Of a stretch of DNA of 64,000 nucleotides, positions 34,328-45,799 are shown in pieces. The stretch spans positions 4,650,001 through 4,714,000 of the forward strand of contig JAKSGN010000007.1 of NCBI GenBank assembly GCA_024180945.1. The letters are read 5' to 3'. The first letter of the stretch is position 1; each line of letters begins with the position of its first letter. The position numbers and the translations under genes are program-made. This stretch comes from Macrophomina tecta (taxonomy: Eukaryota; Ascomycota; Dothideomycetes; Botryosphaeriales; Botryosphaeriaceae). The notes under the pieces are model-generated. The model was not told the DNA's origin and ran no database searches. It saw only the letters and a program-made list of their open reading frames with translations.

Positions 34328-37300
34328 TCGCATACCCCGGCAAGAACTCCCCTTCCCTCTCCCCCTCGACATCGTCCTCATCGACAAAGTACTCCATCAA
34401 CCTCCTCGGCAACTCCTTCTCTCTCTCCCTATCTCTCCCCATCCGACTCCCCGGCGGACTCCTGAGTGGACTCCTCAGCGGGACGTCCGGCCGCGAGAAA
34501 CTCTCCTTGCGGTCCCTCCCCCTCGACAGCGGTGGCGGCAGCATGTCCTCAGCCCCTGCACTAACAACGCCGTAATACTCCTTTTCCGACCCCCGCCTCC
34601 TGCGCTCTTGCTGCTGCTGCGGGTGCTCCCCCACCGCCGTTAGCGGCCGATCCTCATGGTTGGTGGCCCCACGCAGCCCGGCGAAGCGGGCTTCGTACTC
34701 ATCGAACTCACGGCGCTGGGCTAGCAGCTTCTGCTCAAACTGGTGCATGCGGACCTTCCGGTCGCGCTCGTTCAGCAGACGGCCATCGAGCTCCGAGATG
34801 CGGCTCTCCGAGCGCGGAGGTGGGGGCAGCAGGCTATTCGCTTCATCTTCCTGGAGGTGCTGGAGATTCTGCTGGTGATGGTGGTGATGGAATTGATTGT
34901 GGCGGGGGCTGCTGGTCAGGACGAGCGGCACCTCGCCGCCGGCGTTGAGCTCCACGGCCGCGGCCTCGCTGCCGCCCTCCCAGCGCAGCGGCGCCAGCCA
35001 GCAGTGGCTCTGGCGCTGGCTGGCCTCCCTGACAGCGACAGCGGAGGGGACGCGGCGGGTGCCGGTCAGGCTTCGGGCCGGCGGCCACGGCGGGCAGTTC
35101 TCGAGGGACGGGGAGAGGAAGTAGGGGACGTCGACCTTATACTTGATTCCATCTGTGTCGACAGAGAGCGTCGAAAGCACCTGCAGAATGCCGTACAGAA
35201 GCAGCCAGCGGCCCAGGCGCGCGTCCGCGGCCGGGACGTCACGCAGATCCGCGGCCACGGCCTTTTCGTATTCGAGGAATTCGTCACGGAGATCGTTGGC
35301 TGTTTCGCGGGAAAAAGAGTTTTGAATCAGTTTTGTGTCACTTCTGTCGCAGTGAAATTCGATACTATAGGATTGCGTGTACGAGCCGGGGTGCGGATTT
35401 AAGGTTCAGGTGCCAAGGTGTCGGGCTTCGGGGAAGGGGGAGGACGGGAAAAAGTTTACCTTCAAGCATCATGCCCAATTTATTGATGTTAGTGGCATCG
35501 CCAAAGGCCAAGGAGATCTTCATATGCTCTGATGGGTCCCGCGGAGATGCCGTCTTGTCCTTTTTGCCGATGCCAAAAATGTTTTTTTTCTTAGCCGGTG
35601 CGGCTGTGAGCGACGAAACGCGACGAGGGAGGAGCGGGTAGGGGTGAGGGATATGGAGATATCCATGCTGGTTGTCGAAGCTAATTAGCATGTCCGTTAT
35701 AGGCATGCCCGGCAGGTCCGGCGAGAAGATGTCCGTCATGGCTGTCTTGCTGACCATTTCCCATTTGCGGGTATGTCGCGCCTCGTTGTCGGTCCAGACG
35801 ATGTCGCGATTGATGAGCACATCATAGATTGCGCCAAAATCGCCCTGTAGTTTGTGAACCAACTCCCTCGTAACCCAATGGCCGTGCTGATGTGTCTTCG
35901 GGGGCCATTGTTCGAAGGTGCGGGCAAAGTATCGCTTCAGCCAGTCTCGGAAAGACTCCGACGCTCTGAACGCTGGGCTGTTGGCGACGACGTTGGGCAA
36001 ATGCCACAGTTCCGGAAAGGCGAATGTGCTGAGCTTTTCTTCCGCGTTTAATACCTTGATCTGCATCCCATTGTAGGCTTTCTCAAGGTTATGTCGAGTT
36101 ACGGGTGAGAGTCTCTTAAACTCCGGCCGGTCGAATGAGCTCCGAGTCAGCATCCCTACCGCGTGAACGAATGATTCAAGGTACCCCTGATCCCAACCGA
36201 CGTCGAGTTTCTCGCTCCATGCGAGTAGGCCGAGTGCATTGGTCAAACTTCCCCTTACATCGTCGAGCCGCCTCTCAACAATATAGTCGACGATGATAGC
36301 GGCAGTATTCGGCCGCCGGTTCGGCTCGTTCAGTTCGTACATGATGTCCATGACCATTTGCAGCTCAGAAAGCATCTCGAACAGGTCTGAACCAACAATC
36401 GGCTTGTTGTACAGCAGAGCGAGGAAATTCCTGGTCGCGACGTGATGGCGGCGTTGTGCATGAGGAGTTTTGATATAGGATGGTGCGGGAAACCAGATCT
36501 CGTGCGTTACTTCGACTTCCTGATTACTCAAATCTGCTGAAGAGGCTACGTCACTTTGAGTCCGAGAGCGAGGTGGTGTTGGAAAGGCTGAAAGACGGGG
36601 GTTTCGAAGCAGGTGATTCACTCCATAGGCGCTCTCAGAGGACCTTACTGACTGAGGGGCCAGTTGTCGGGAGGGTGATGTCATACCACGGTCTGAAGGG
36701 TCTCTTGTTGGTGATATTGTGTCTTCGTCCAGATAGCCTAGGTTGGAAGAGGTGAGAGGGTACGCAGGCGGCGAAGTGGCGGAGCCAGTAACACTAGGCG
36801 GAGGTGAGTAGTCTTCCTGCTCGATTTCGCCGTAAGTGACGAGGTTGCTGAGGAAAGATGAACGCGCTTCTTGCAACTTGTCAATGTGCACACGCAGCAT
36901 AGGGCGTGGCTCGTTGTGGCTGTTGTTGTCTTCGCTAAAATAAACCAGACAATCACCAGTCGGCATGTACATGTCCGTGTCCTGGCCCTATTAGCTTTCA
37001 CCCAAGCCAAATGGACAAACGCGGCTCACATGCTCGAAGCCTCGCCATCGCGATGTAGGCTGGCCGTTCCCATTCCAAATCTTCATATTCGCCCATACTT
37101 TCTCCCGATCCGACAGGTGCGGTGGCACGCCTTTTGCGGACCTTGGATCCGACTCGTAGCTTTCATTCGAATGGAAGGTCTCGCTGGTGGACTGGGCAGA
37201 CTTTGGCGGGACACCGCCGCCGCGGCCTCGCGGGGCGGTAGTTTCCTTGCCTTTCACAGCATACCTCTTTTGATCCTTCGCTTCGGACCCAAACAGGCCA

Positions 37301-37536
37301 GGAGTGGCAGCTCTGATCTTGTCGCTTCCCCTTGACCTGTCGGAGCTGTGAGTGCTGATACTCGCTGTGAAGGAACCTCGTCGATTTGATGATGTGCCAC
37401 GAATTGGGAGATTCCAGCCGGACTCTGAAGGAGGCCTTGCCAGCTCATCCGCGAACTCCTTGGCCTCTTTCTTCTTCTCGGTCTTTTCGATATTTTTCTT
37501 AATGGCCTTCCGGCTTGTTGCCCCTCTTCCAGACAT
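34323..37536 (-). CDS. Large fungal-specific conserved protein, unknown function (DUF8004-like)
   Basis: Model: exons 37536-37030, 36981-35460 and 35299-34323 (1001 aa). Intron 1 is 48 nt (an alternative acceptor 6 nt earlier also keeps frame). Intron 2 is 160 nt with GTAAAC..AACAG. Residues 1-30 are Lys-rich (KKNIEKTEKKKEAKEF), followed by a disordered Ser/Gly region. The first ordered block (about 150-220) includes MYMPTGDCLVYFSE and RVHIDKLQEARSSF. A long helical core (about 310-600) includes RNFLALLYNKPIVGSDLF, IIVDYIVERRLDDVRGSL and DYLHIPHPYPLLPRR-like elements. The C-terminal third is disordered, with a His-rich run and Arg/Glu-rich segments. The layout resembles large Pezizomycotina proteins annotated only as a domain of unknown function; the DUF number is from memory. 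There are no membrane helices and no catalytic motif, so I assign no function. Confidence 0.8.
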
Positions 37537-39066
37537 TGCGGCGGAGAAATCGGACCGTCAACGTCTGGCTCGCTCGCGTACCTCAGACCTGAAAGAGCGT
37601 GGTGGGACAAAGAAGGAACACGTGAAGTTGTCAAGGAAAGACAATGGGGGCAGGATTCAGACTCGGGAGCCGGCTGACATCGGGTGCAAGCTTATCAGCT
37701 CAAGCGAAGATCTTCGGTGGGGCCAAGAAGGGACTCATTGGCGTAGGGGTGGGAGCGTAGAAAAAAGGAACAGGCGGAGGGCTGCGTCTGGCCAGTAGGA
37801 CGCGAAGGGCAGATCACGTATAGTTTGAGGAGCCACGAACTAGCGGTGGAGATGCAATTGGCGGGCGGCAAGCGATTGGGAAGCCGGGGATAGAAGAGAA
37901 TCGATCTTCTTTCTGGAGACAGCCCGATGGGAGGGAGCCGAATATGAAGGCTTGCTTATGCAGTATTCGCGCAGCTTGCAGGAGCTGTGGCTGACTCGAG
38001 CCGGGGTCGGTTAGGATGACGGGACGTAGAAGCTGAGTGGAGGGGAGGAGTGGTGAGTAATCTCCCTCGCACGCGCTGGACAGCGGTAGGCAGAGGTTAA
38101 AATGGAACAGTCGAGTCACGACGGGGGCCGATCGAGGAGCACGGGTGTGGGCAGTGAGGGAGGGCCGGCTCTGCCGTACAAGGCTGAAACAAGTCCGGGG
38201 AACCAAGGCCGGTCGGGCGATCAGGCAGGTCGGGACGAAGAAGAGGAAAGACGGGCGACGATCTTGTAGGTGAAGAACAAGAGGAAGGGCACGAGTGGAG
38301 CAGTGGGTATATGAGGGCTCACAGTCCCTTGCGTGGCGCCACAGAGGTTCCACCACATGCATTGGCTCAATATAACAGATGCGCAAGTGATAAAGCGGAG
38401 CTCGCGCGCAGGGCACCAACACGGGCAGGCCATAGGGATGCGGCGCAGTCCAGGCACCGGCGCATCCATGCTGGCGGTGAGTCGCGGCAAAGTCAGTTGC
38501 GGTGCTGGGCGCGCTGGGCCAAGGCGGCTGCGCGCTGAGTGGTCGCGATAAGGCAGCTCCCCGGACGGGCATGGTGTCGTGGGCTGGGCCGGCAGACAGC
38601 GACCAAAAGGGCATGCTCCGCTCTTCGGCGCGGCTTCTAGCAGCTCGCTCCCGCTGCGTCGGAGTCGAGCGGCGTGCGCCCTCCGTTCAGGACCCCAGCG
38701 GCCGTCATATAACTCAGCGCTGTGCCTCGTCCGTCGCAAATTTGGGGTGATTGCGCTGCCTGCCAGCCGCGTCCTCCGTTTCGTGGCGGGGCGACGCGAG
38801 GCGGCATGTTTCAGCGGGTGCTGAGGGCGACAGCAGCGGGCTGAGGCGAGCGGGACAGGCCACTGGCAGGCTCTGGGCCTCTGTGCGATGCGACGGGAGA
38901 CATCAGCCGCCCTGCCGCGAGGAAGCGCTGCACGTCCAGCGCCCGGGGCCTGAGTCGAGGCGGCGCTGCGATCGGGCCATGACTTGCGGCGTCCGTGGGG
39001 TCGGGAAAAAGCAAAGGCGTGTGGGCGATGGTGCGGCCGCAGGCTGATTTGGCTTGACGAGGTGGG

Positions 39067-39094
39067 TGAGGGAGGGAGGGAGGGAGGGAGGGAG
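39067..39094. repeat. (GGGA)n tetranucleotide repeat
   Basis: About seven tandem GGGA/GGAG units, seen directly. Confidence 0.85.
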
Positions 39095-39418
39095 CATGGC
39101 AGCAGCTCTCGCGCTCGCCAGGCCCCCCCCTTCGGGCTCCTCGCCCGCCCCGCAGCAGCCACTCAACGCCCACGCAGCCTCGCTTGCCCGGCCCGCGACC
39201 AACTGTTTGCCAGCCTCCTCCCCAGCCTTCTCGCTCCCGCCTGCAGAAATCTTGATCGCGACGCTGCCGGCGGCCTCTTATTAGCGCTACGTCACCTGCC
39301 TGCGCGATGCAAAGCTTCTTCGCCCGGAAACTCTCTGCGTTGCTGTCGCCCGTTGCCCGTGCTCCGACCATAGCTCTTCCCGACTGCCAGCAAACACACA
39401 CCGTCCCCGCAACGCGCA

Positions 39419-39424
39419 TATAAA
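39419..39424 (+). promoter_or_regulatory. TATA box of the MARVEL-domain gene
   Basis: A perfect TATAAA lies 136 nt upstream of the start codon, in a C/T-rich leader typical of well-expressed fungal genes. Confidence 0.45.
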
Positions 39425-39559
39425 CACTCCGCCCTCCCAAGCAGCCCGTTTGCTCTCGCCCCGCTTGCTGTTGCTGCCGCCGTCTCGCCTCGACTCAGCG
39501 CACCTCACCACCTCGGCGCCGACCCCGCCCCCGCCTACCGGGCGCTGATCGCCGTCACC

Positions 39560-40237
39560 ATGATCTCCGGCTTCCTCTTCATCTCCTTCCGGATCTTCCA
39601 GATCCTCACCCTCATTCCCACCCTGGGCATGCTGGCCTGGTTCGTCCACGGCTACGTCTCCCAGAATGCCCTCACTCCCGACTTCATTCTGATCCTGTTC
39701 ATCGCATCCGTGCTCGGCGCAGCGTGGACCATCGCAACCCTGGTCGCATATGCCCGCGCCCGTCACTCCGCCCTCTTCGTCGCCGTCGTCGACCTCGGCT
39801 TCGTCGGTCTCTTCATTGCTGCCGTCTACGAGCTGCGCGGCATTGCCGGTGCCAACTGCGTCAGCTTCGAAAGGGATTCCTTCTACACCACCCTCGGCGT
39901 CGTCGGCTACTTTGGCATCCAGCTCAACAGCGAATGGTCGCTGCATGCCAACAAGACTTGCGCAATGCTGAAGGCTTGCTTCGCTTTTGGCATCATGAAC
40001 TGCATCTTCTTCTTCATCACCTTCGTACGTGTCCCACCCCCCCGGCGCGCAATGAGTGCGCAACATGCTGACCTTGGCGCCCAGCTCCTCGCTCTTTTGG
40101 TCCACCGCCATCACCGCGACGACCGCGTCGTTGTGAAGCGCACCACCCACGTCTCCCGTCACAGCCACCGCCCCAGAAGCGGCTACTCGAGCAGCCCTCG
40201 CCGTTCCCACCACAGTTCCCGCAGATACTACGTCTAA
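39560..40237 (+). CDS. MARVEL-like four-helix membrane protein
   Basis: Model: exons 39560-40024 and 40085-40237, with a 60-nt intron (GTACGT..CCCAG, CTGAC branch site) (205 aa). Four hydrophobic helices are spaced as in fungal MARVEL-domain proteins: about 8-30, 42-63, 70-90 and 133-155. Two cysteines lie in the region before helix 4 (GANCVSFERD and NKTCAMLKACFAFG). The C-terminus is a basic His/Arg/Ser-rich cytosolic tail ending SRRYYV. Family members sit in plasma-membrane or vesicle membranes, but this particular role is unknown. The intron falls right after helix 4, separating the membrane part from the tail. Confidence 0.82.
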   Translation: MISGFLFISFRIFQILTLIPTLGMLAWFVHGYVSQNALTPDFILILFIASVLGAAWTIATLVAYARARHSALFVAVVDLGFVGLFIAAVYELRGIAGANCVSFERDSFYTTLGVVGYFGIQLNSEWSLHANKTCAMLKACFAFGIMNCIFFFITFVRVPPPRRAMSAQHADLGAQLLALLVHRHHRDDRVVVKRTTHVSRHSHRPRSGYSSSPRRSHHSSRRYYV

Positions 40238-41096
40238 ATTTGCGGACCCTTTCTTTCTCGAGACACAATTTGGTGGCATTTGGCGCTGGAGGAATTTTGC
40301 GATGCGCGCGATAGCATCTGGCGCGACGACGTAGACGAGCTGGGAGCTTCGATGGATGCCACTTTCGATGAGAATGTACAGAGGTCGACGACTGCGGGGG
40401 GAGGTTCCAGAGATACCCGCTCTACCTTCCCTTCCTTTTCTTGTTTTTCACGAGGTACGATGACGACTTGACAAACACGACCTTTTAAATATACCCCAGT
40501 TATGTAGATAGCCAACGACTGTGCTTACCACTTCCGGAGAGCTATGACGAAGCTTATGGGCTCTCACATGCAGCAAACTCTCTGGCATGCTTATTTTAGT
40601 CTTCCCGGAGGCGGGCCTGTCCAATTCGGTCTGCTAGGGCACAATGTATCCCAGAATCGAGATTCATCGACCAGACTGGAATTCGAAAATGGTTTCCTGT
40701 GCTTGCATTCCTGGCTGCTCCTGCCGCATAATCCGGGCGGGGCGAGGAAGGGTGCGTCTGGAGCTTAGCGAAGACGACATTGTGATGGAAGATCAGGGAC
40801 GGATGAGCAATTGCACGCAGCCCGTTGGCTCGGAGATCGGGGCGGAGCGGCGCGATCCTTGTCCGACATCAGTGATCGCCATTCACATGCCAAAGCTCAG
40901 GCCATTTCCCAACCACGAACGATGACGAAACGGCGATTTCATGCCTCTCTCCAGCAAGTCGGCAGGGGTTGATTGTCAACAAGTCCCCTCCCTCCCCCTT
41001 CAAAATACCTCCCACTCCCACCCGTCCTCCCATCACCTCGACCTTCCATCCATTTCGGGTGCCCTCCCTCTACAAGCCTACCACGCGACCCAAGTC
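40238..41096. other. Intergenic region upstream of the caleosin gene
   Basis: The frame of the caleosin continues open upstream to an earlier ATG at 40941, but that stretch is low-complexity Ser/His/Pro. No other gene is supported. Confidence 0.55.
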
Positions 41097-42259
41097 ATGC
41101 CCAAGAAGTCCAACAGCTCGCACCAATCCCGCAACAACACCAATAAAATGGAACCCGCATCCAAGGTCACTAGCGAGCATTCCTATGCCGATGTTGCTCA
41201 GCACTCGCCAGCGCATGGCATCCCCTCCCCTCCTCACAGCACCATCGACGACGACAAGGAACGCCTCCAACAGCAAGGCCACGAGCTAGTTGGCCGCGCT
41301 ATCGAGGCTTACCCGCCCGGCAAGTCGTATGCTACGGGTATCGATGAAGTACCCGTCACCCTCGAGCGGACACCCTACATCCCCGGCGACAATGACCCGC
41401 TACTAGACGCTGGCACTGCCCGGGCAACCATGGCAGCCAGCAAGGAAGCTCCGAATGGCACCGTCCAGGGTGGGTGGACGAAGAACCACCAAGACAAGAC
41501 CGTAAGTCAAGCGACCCGCTTCCAGCAAGCTCAGATACACCATCTCAATCATTGCTTTGTTGTTTGCCCACCCCATCCCCCACTCACTGACACTCATTTC
41601 CCACAGGTCGTCCAACAACACGTCCTATACTGGGATACCGACAATGACGGTGTCATCTGGCCCTGGGACACCTACATTGGTTGCCGCCGCTGGGGCTGGT
41701 CCATCCCACTTGCCCTCCTCGCCGCCTTCATCATCAACTTCAACCTCTCCTACCCTACCCAGCCTGGCCTCCTCCCTGACCCCTTCTTCCGCATCTACAT
41801 CCAGCGCCTACACAAGAACAAGCATGGTAGCGACAGCATGTCGTTCGACAACGAAGGCCGCTTCCGCCCGCAGAACTTCGAGGATCTCTTCGCCAAGTAC
41901 GACCGCGACAACAAGGGTGGCCTGGACGTTTGGGATCTGCTGAGGGCCTGGAAGGGCCAGAGGATGGCTTTTGATTTCTTTGGGTGGAGCGCTGCGTTCC
42001 TGGAGTGTGAGTGTGGCCCCTACCTCCTGAGATTCGATTACTGACGCCCTGCATTACAGGGCTTGCTACCTACCTTCTTCTCTGGCCCGAAGACGGCATT
42101 CTGCGCAAGGATGATGTCCGGCGTGTGTTTGATGGCAGCATCTTCCAGTACAAGGCCGATCAGTACGCGGAGAAGAAGCAGAAGAAGAAGCAAGGGAGGC
42201 AGCAGACCAAGAAGGAGACCGGTGCTTGGTGGTCGCATGCAACTGCCAAAGTAGCTTGA
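41097..42259 (+). CDS. Caleosin (lipid-droplet heme peroxygenase)
   Basis: Model: exons 41097-41501, 41607-42006 and 42060-42259 (334 aa). Caleosins are Ca2+-binding heme proteins on lipid droplets or ER that oxygenate fatty-acid hydroperoxides. In some moulds they affect development and toxin output. After a variable N-terminal region, the core starts at about residue 136. It has the first heme-ligand His140 (QQHVLYWD), one EF-hand (DTDNDGVIWPWD, Asp145 onward), a hydrophobic helix ending in a proline knot (NLSYPTQPGLLPDP), and the second His208 (KHGSDSMSFDNEGRF). The conserved F.KYDRDNKGGLDVWDL motif and the W.ATYLLLWPEDG.L.KDDVR C-terminal motif follow. The tail is Lys/Gln-rich. The ATG at 41097 is preferred over one 156 nt upstream. 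Confidence 0.93.
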
Positions 42260-43380
42260 GTGAACGTAACAACTGCTACCCCGCCTTCTGGATTGGGGAC
42301 TTTCCACAAATGACTCGAAGATGATTACTTCACACGCACAAGAAGATTTTTTTTTTTTTTTTTTTTTTTTTACCATTTCTTGCTCTTCTTCCCTCTGAAA
42401 TAAAAGGAATGGGAAATTTTGTTCAAAGTAAACACATGTACAACAAAAAGCCACAGCGCCCTCCTTTGCTTAGTCTTCTAAGAAATCAAGAATAACAGTT
42501 TATCGCCTGAGCTGTATCGCATCATCCTTGGGTGTTTCTGGTCGTGCAACACGGATGGTTCATCATCCACCAAATATACCAACGAGGCTATATACGCTTT
42601 TGTGGACCGTTTTTAAAACCTCCGCACCATCGGATGCTGCAAATTTCTCCCCCAGCCGTACATCTACTTCCCATAATGCAAAAAAAAAAAGCTCTCCACA
42701 AGAAAACCATGAGTCCCCTTCGCGGTTGCCCCTAACAAGGATACAGACTACCGACAAGGAGAGTGGCGACGAGAGACCTCAACAAGAGTAACTTATGGAG
42801 GAAGTGGGCAGCAAGGCGAATCACTCAGCTCGCAGTGAAGCAGCCTGCCGAAGACCGAGTCGAGCAAGCTGAATCGGATCGACCGCCTGACACAGAGAGA
42901 CTAGCAGGTGTCCGGCACCCAAGCCCCGTTGATATTCGAATGAATGCTATATTGAATGAAAACAACTGCACTCCCTCTTCTCCCCACCGTCAACGCTGCC
43001 CCGCGCCCGCGGGATAATTACCTCCACGGGTGACAAAGAGTCCAAGGCCCCGCTGCGGATGCCTTGGTGGACGGTGATGATGGCGTTGTTGAGCTGGATG
43101 GATGCCATTATTGGTGGCTTTGGAGGCTTGCGAGTGGTGGTAGTGGTCTTCTAGTCGGTTTTGTTTGGAGAGCTGCGGCGAGTGGGGCGTATATCTCAAA
43201 GCCCCGCCGGAGGTATGCATCCGACAAGGCAGGATCAACAAATCGGGCTCACAGAGTCGCCAGTACTGGTTACTGGAAATGTCGTATGTATTCTGAACGC
43301 CCTATCGACCGTGTGTACGTACTTGCACGTCTTCCACTTTCCCCCTCTCCCCTAAACGAACCCCAACAAACCCCTGTCTC
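42260..43380. other. Convergent spacer, 1.1 kb
   Basis: It holds the T25 run at 42347-42371 about 90 nt past the caleosin stop codon. No gene is supported. Confidence 0.55.
42347..42371. repeat. T25 homopolymer
   Basis: The longest uninterrupted T run in the window. Confidence 0.9.
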
Positions 43381-44538
43381 TCAAATCTCCCTCGCATCCT
43401 CCCCCGCCCACGCCCTCCGAATCAACTCCCTCACGCCCTCCTTCTCCACGCTCCTCGGATTCCAATACGGATTCGCGACCGCAATCTCCGCGGCCCTGCC
43501 CACATCCTCCTCCTTCATCCCAAAATCCCGCAACGCCCGCTTGACCCCCAAGCTCTTCAGCAACACATTCAATCCCCTTACCGGATCCCCTTCGCTGCCG
43601 GGCAGCGCTTCCGCCAACCGCGCCAGCGTGTCTTGCGGCAGAGCCGGCGCGTTGTACGCCAGGGCGTGCGGCAGGACGATGGTGTGCGTCTCGGCGTGGG
43701 GCAGGTCGAAGGAGCCGCCCAGCGTGTGGCACAGCTTGTGGTGCAGCGCCATGCCCACGCTGCCCAGGCACGTGCCGCACAGCCACGCGCCGTACTGCGC
43801 GGCGCTGCGGGCGGCGGCGGACGAGGGGTCGCGGACGATGGCGGGCAGCGAGGTGGCGAGGGCTTTGGTGCCTTCGAGGGCGAGCAGCGTGATGATGGGG
43901 TTGGTGTTGCGGGCGTAGAGGGCTTCGACTGGGGGGGTTGGGGGTGTTCGAGTTAGTGGTTGGTCTTGGGGAGTCTGGTGTGTGGGATTGTAGAAGGACA
44001 TACTGGCGTGCGCTATGGCATTGACGCCGCTCGTCGCGCTCAGGCCGGCGGGCAGCGTCATGGTCAGGTCGACGTCGTAGATGACGGTGCCGGGCAGGAT
44101 CTTGGGGTCGGAGCGCGTCGTCTTCTTGCCATCGGCCGTCTCGCCCAGGATGGGCGTCATCTCGCTGCCGGCGTAGGTGGTCGGGATGCAGACGTGCGGC
44201 AGGCCGGTGCGGATGGAGATGGCCTTGCCCAGGCCGATGGTGCTGCCGCCACCAATGGACACGACGCTGTCGGCCTTGGAGTCCCGGGCGAAGGTGAGAG
44301 CCTTCTCGGTGATGTGGGTCGGGGTGTGCATGGTAGCGTCGGAGAAGAGGCCGGCGGCGCGCACGTCGCTGCTGGCGAGCAGGTCCCGCAGCGACTCGGC
44401 CTGCGAGACCTGCTGCGGCGTGCTGAGGAGGAGCGGGGCGGAGACGTTGAGGCGCGAGAGCTCGGCGGGGAGCTTGCTCAGGGTGCCGGATCCGAAGACG
44501 ACGCGGCCCGGGTTGGCGTTGTACTCGAATGCTTCCAT
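43381..44538 (-). CDS. Maleylacetate reductase (iron-containing alcohol dehydrogenase family)
   Basis: Model: exons 44538-44004 and 43928-43381, with one 75-nt intron (GTATGT..CCCAG) (360 aa). The enzyme reduces maleylacetate to 3-oxoadipate with NAD(P)H, the last step of the hydroxyquinol/resorcinol branch of aromatic catabolism. The N-terminal Rossmann-like half has GRVVFGSGTL, VVSIGGGSTIGLGKA and IPTTYAGSEMTPILGETADGKK, the diagnostic MAR motif. The helical half has GVNAIAHA-EALYAR, HHKLCHTLGGSFDLPHAETH and NPYWNPR near the end. The length matches the family. The intron is a multiple of three without a stop, so a retained form would add 25 residues. No other pathway gene is adjacent. Confidence 0.93.
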   Translation of the reverse strand: MEAFEYNANPGRVVFGSGTLSKLPAELSRLNVSAPLLLSTPQQVSQAESLRDLLASSDVRAAGLFSDATMHTPTHITEKALTFARDSKADSVVSIGGGSTIGLGKAISIRTGLPHVCIPTTYAGSEMTPILGETADGKKTTRSDPKILPGTVIYDVDLTMTLPAGLSATSGVNAIAHASMSFYNPTHQTPQDQPLTRTPPTPPVEALYARNTNPIITLLALEGTKALATSLPAIVRDPSSAAARSAAQYGAWLCGTCLGSVGMALHHKLCHTLGGSFDLPHAETHTIVLPHALAYNAPALPQDTLARLAEALPGSEGDPVRGLNVLLKSLGVKRALRDFGMKEEDVGRAAEIAVANPYWNPRSVEKEGVRELIRRAWAGEDAREI

Positions 44539-45799
44539 TGCGGCGGCGAAGCTGGTGAGGTGGGGGGACTGGTGGCTGCCATGCTGGACGGCGGGGGCAT
44601 GGAGTTGTTTTTGTAGAGGTCAGACGTGGAGCAGCCCTTACGGCGGAGAGGGGCTGCTTTTCACTGGCGTCGGCCGATGACGATGGAGGGGCAGCGGCGG
44701 TCGGGAGTCAATGTGGGGAAACAAAAGCCCACCGCGTTGCCCACCGACCCGAACGGCGCGCCTTGGACTTGTTACCCACCCAAGGGGTGTGGTGGCTAAA
44801 CCGTCTGCCGCCAACCGACAGGAGGGATTTGCCCACTATGGCTGGGAACCATGCCTCCTTGGTGGGGATAATCCTCAGTGTGTTTAGACCGAGAACCCAT
44901 GGTGTGCCAGGCCGAGTCACTTGTAGCCACGAGGGGTGGAAACAGAGCCAGTGAGGGGTCCGCCCTGCGCCGGCTCGGCTGTCGTCTGCGGCTCGTCTTT
45001 CCAACTTCAACTGATATGCTAATGCTGACATATATCCTTCTAATACTAAGAAAATGGCTCGCCCGAAATCATGTATACTTATCTGCGATGTCTCTACCTA
45101 AGCTGTTGCTCTTCATCTCGGCTGTCAATCGGGCAGGACTTCTATATATCTCCTTGTCAGTTAAAACCTGCAGTCTTGCACCACTGATGGCCTTCGATCT
45201 ACCGAAACAAACGAGCACTGAGACAGCTATCGCTAGTCCCACTGCAAACACAACGACCATTAGGGGGTTGTTGCAGCTCGCTACCCATCTCTTGCGGAAA
45301 ACGGCGGAACGCAATGCCATGTGCGATCTGTCTCGGGAATGGTTAATAGAACTCGTCCTAGCTACCAGCTCTAATAGCCCCGAAATCTGCGCTGCAGCAG
45401 TCAGGAAAACACATGAGGACTAAGCGAGAAAGAATCGGACGCGCACAGACAGATGCCAGTAACATACGAAATCCTGCATTCTCAAAGACATCTATTGTTC
45501 AATCGAATTGCAAACTACATTCTGTCTAGAACTAGGAATTTGACAGCGAACGAATAACCCAACATGTTGTTCCCCTTTCCTAAGTAAGAGGTGGTATCCT
45601 TAGTAACCCAAGCGGTGAATAATGAGCATTGAAAGAAGATGAAAAGTCTATGCCATGAACCATCGTGATTTATATCCCTCCGCCCAGTTCTATTTCCCTT
45701 TTGAATTGTCGCGAGAGCACCGGGCGCCATATTCTCCCAAAAAAAAAGCAAAGCACGAACCCACCAGAACGTCTTATCGTACACTGCGACTCTCTTGCC
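44539..45799. other. Intergenic region, 1.26 kb
   Basis: Promoter side of the maleylacetate reductase gene, then unassigned sequence, then the 3' flank of the zinc transporter gene. An 83-codon minus-strand frame (45320-45069) with one hydrophobic helix is noted as a finding but is not accepted as a gene. Confidence 0.5.

Larger units (their letters stand above)
37537..39559. other. Divergent intergenic region, 2.0 kb, GC-rich
   Basis: It separates the outward-facing large unknown gene (-) and the MARVEL gene (+). Long open frames on both strands reflect high GC and have no domains. It contains a (GGGA)n repeat and, near the right end, a TATA box. Confidence 0.5.

Noticed and set aside
37814..39440. 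Minus-strand frames of 266, 313 and 209 codons
   Set aside because: They overlap one another in different frames within GC-rich promoter-like DNA, show Arg/Ala/Pro-rich composition, and have no domain or splice evidence.
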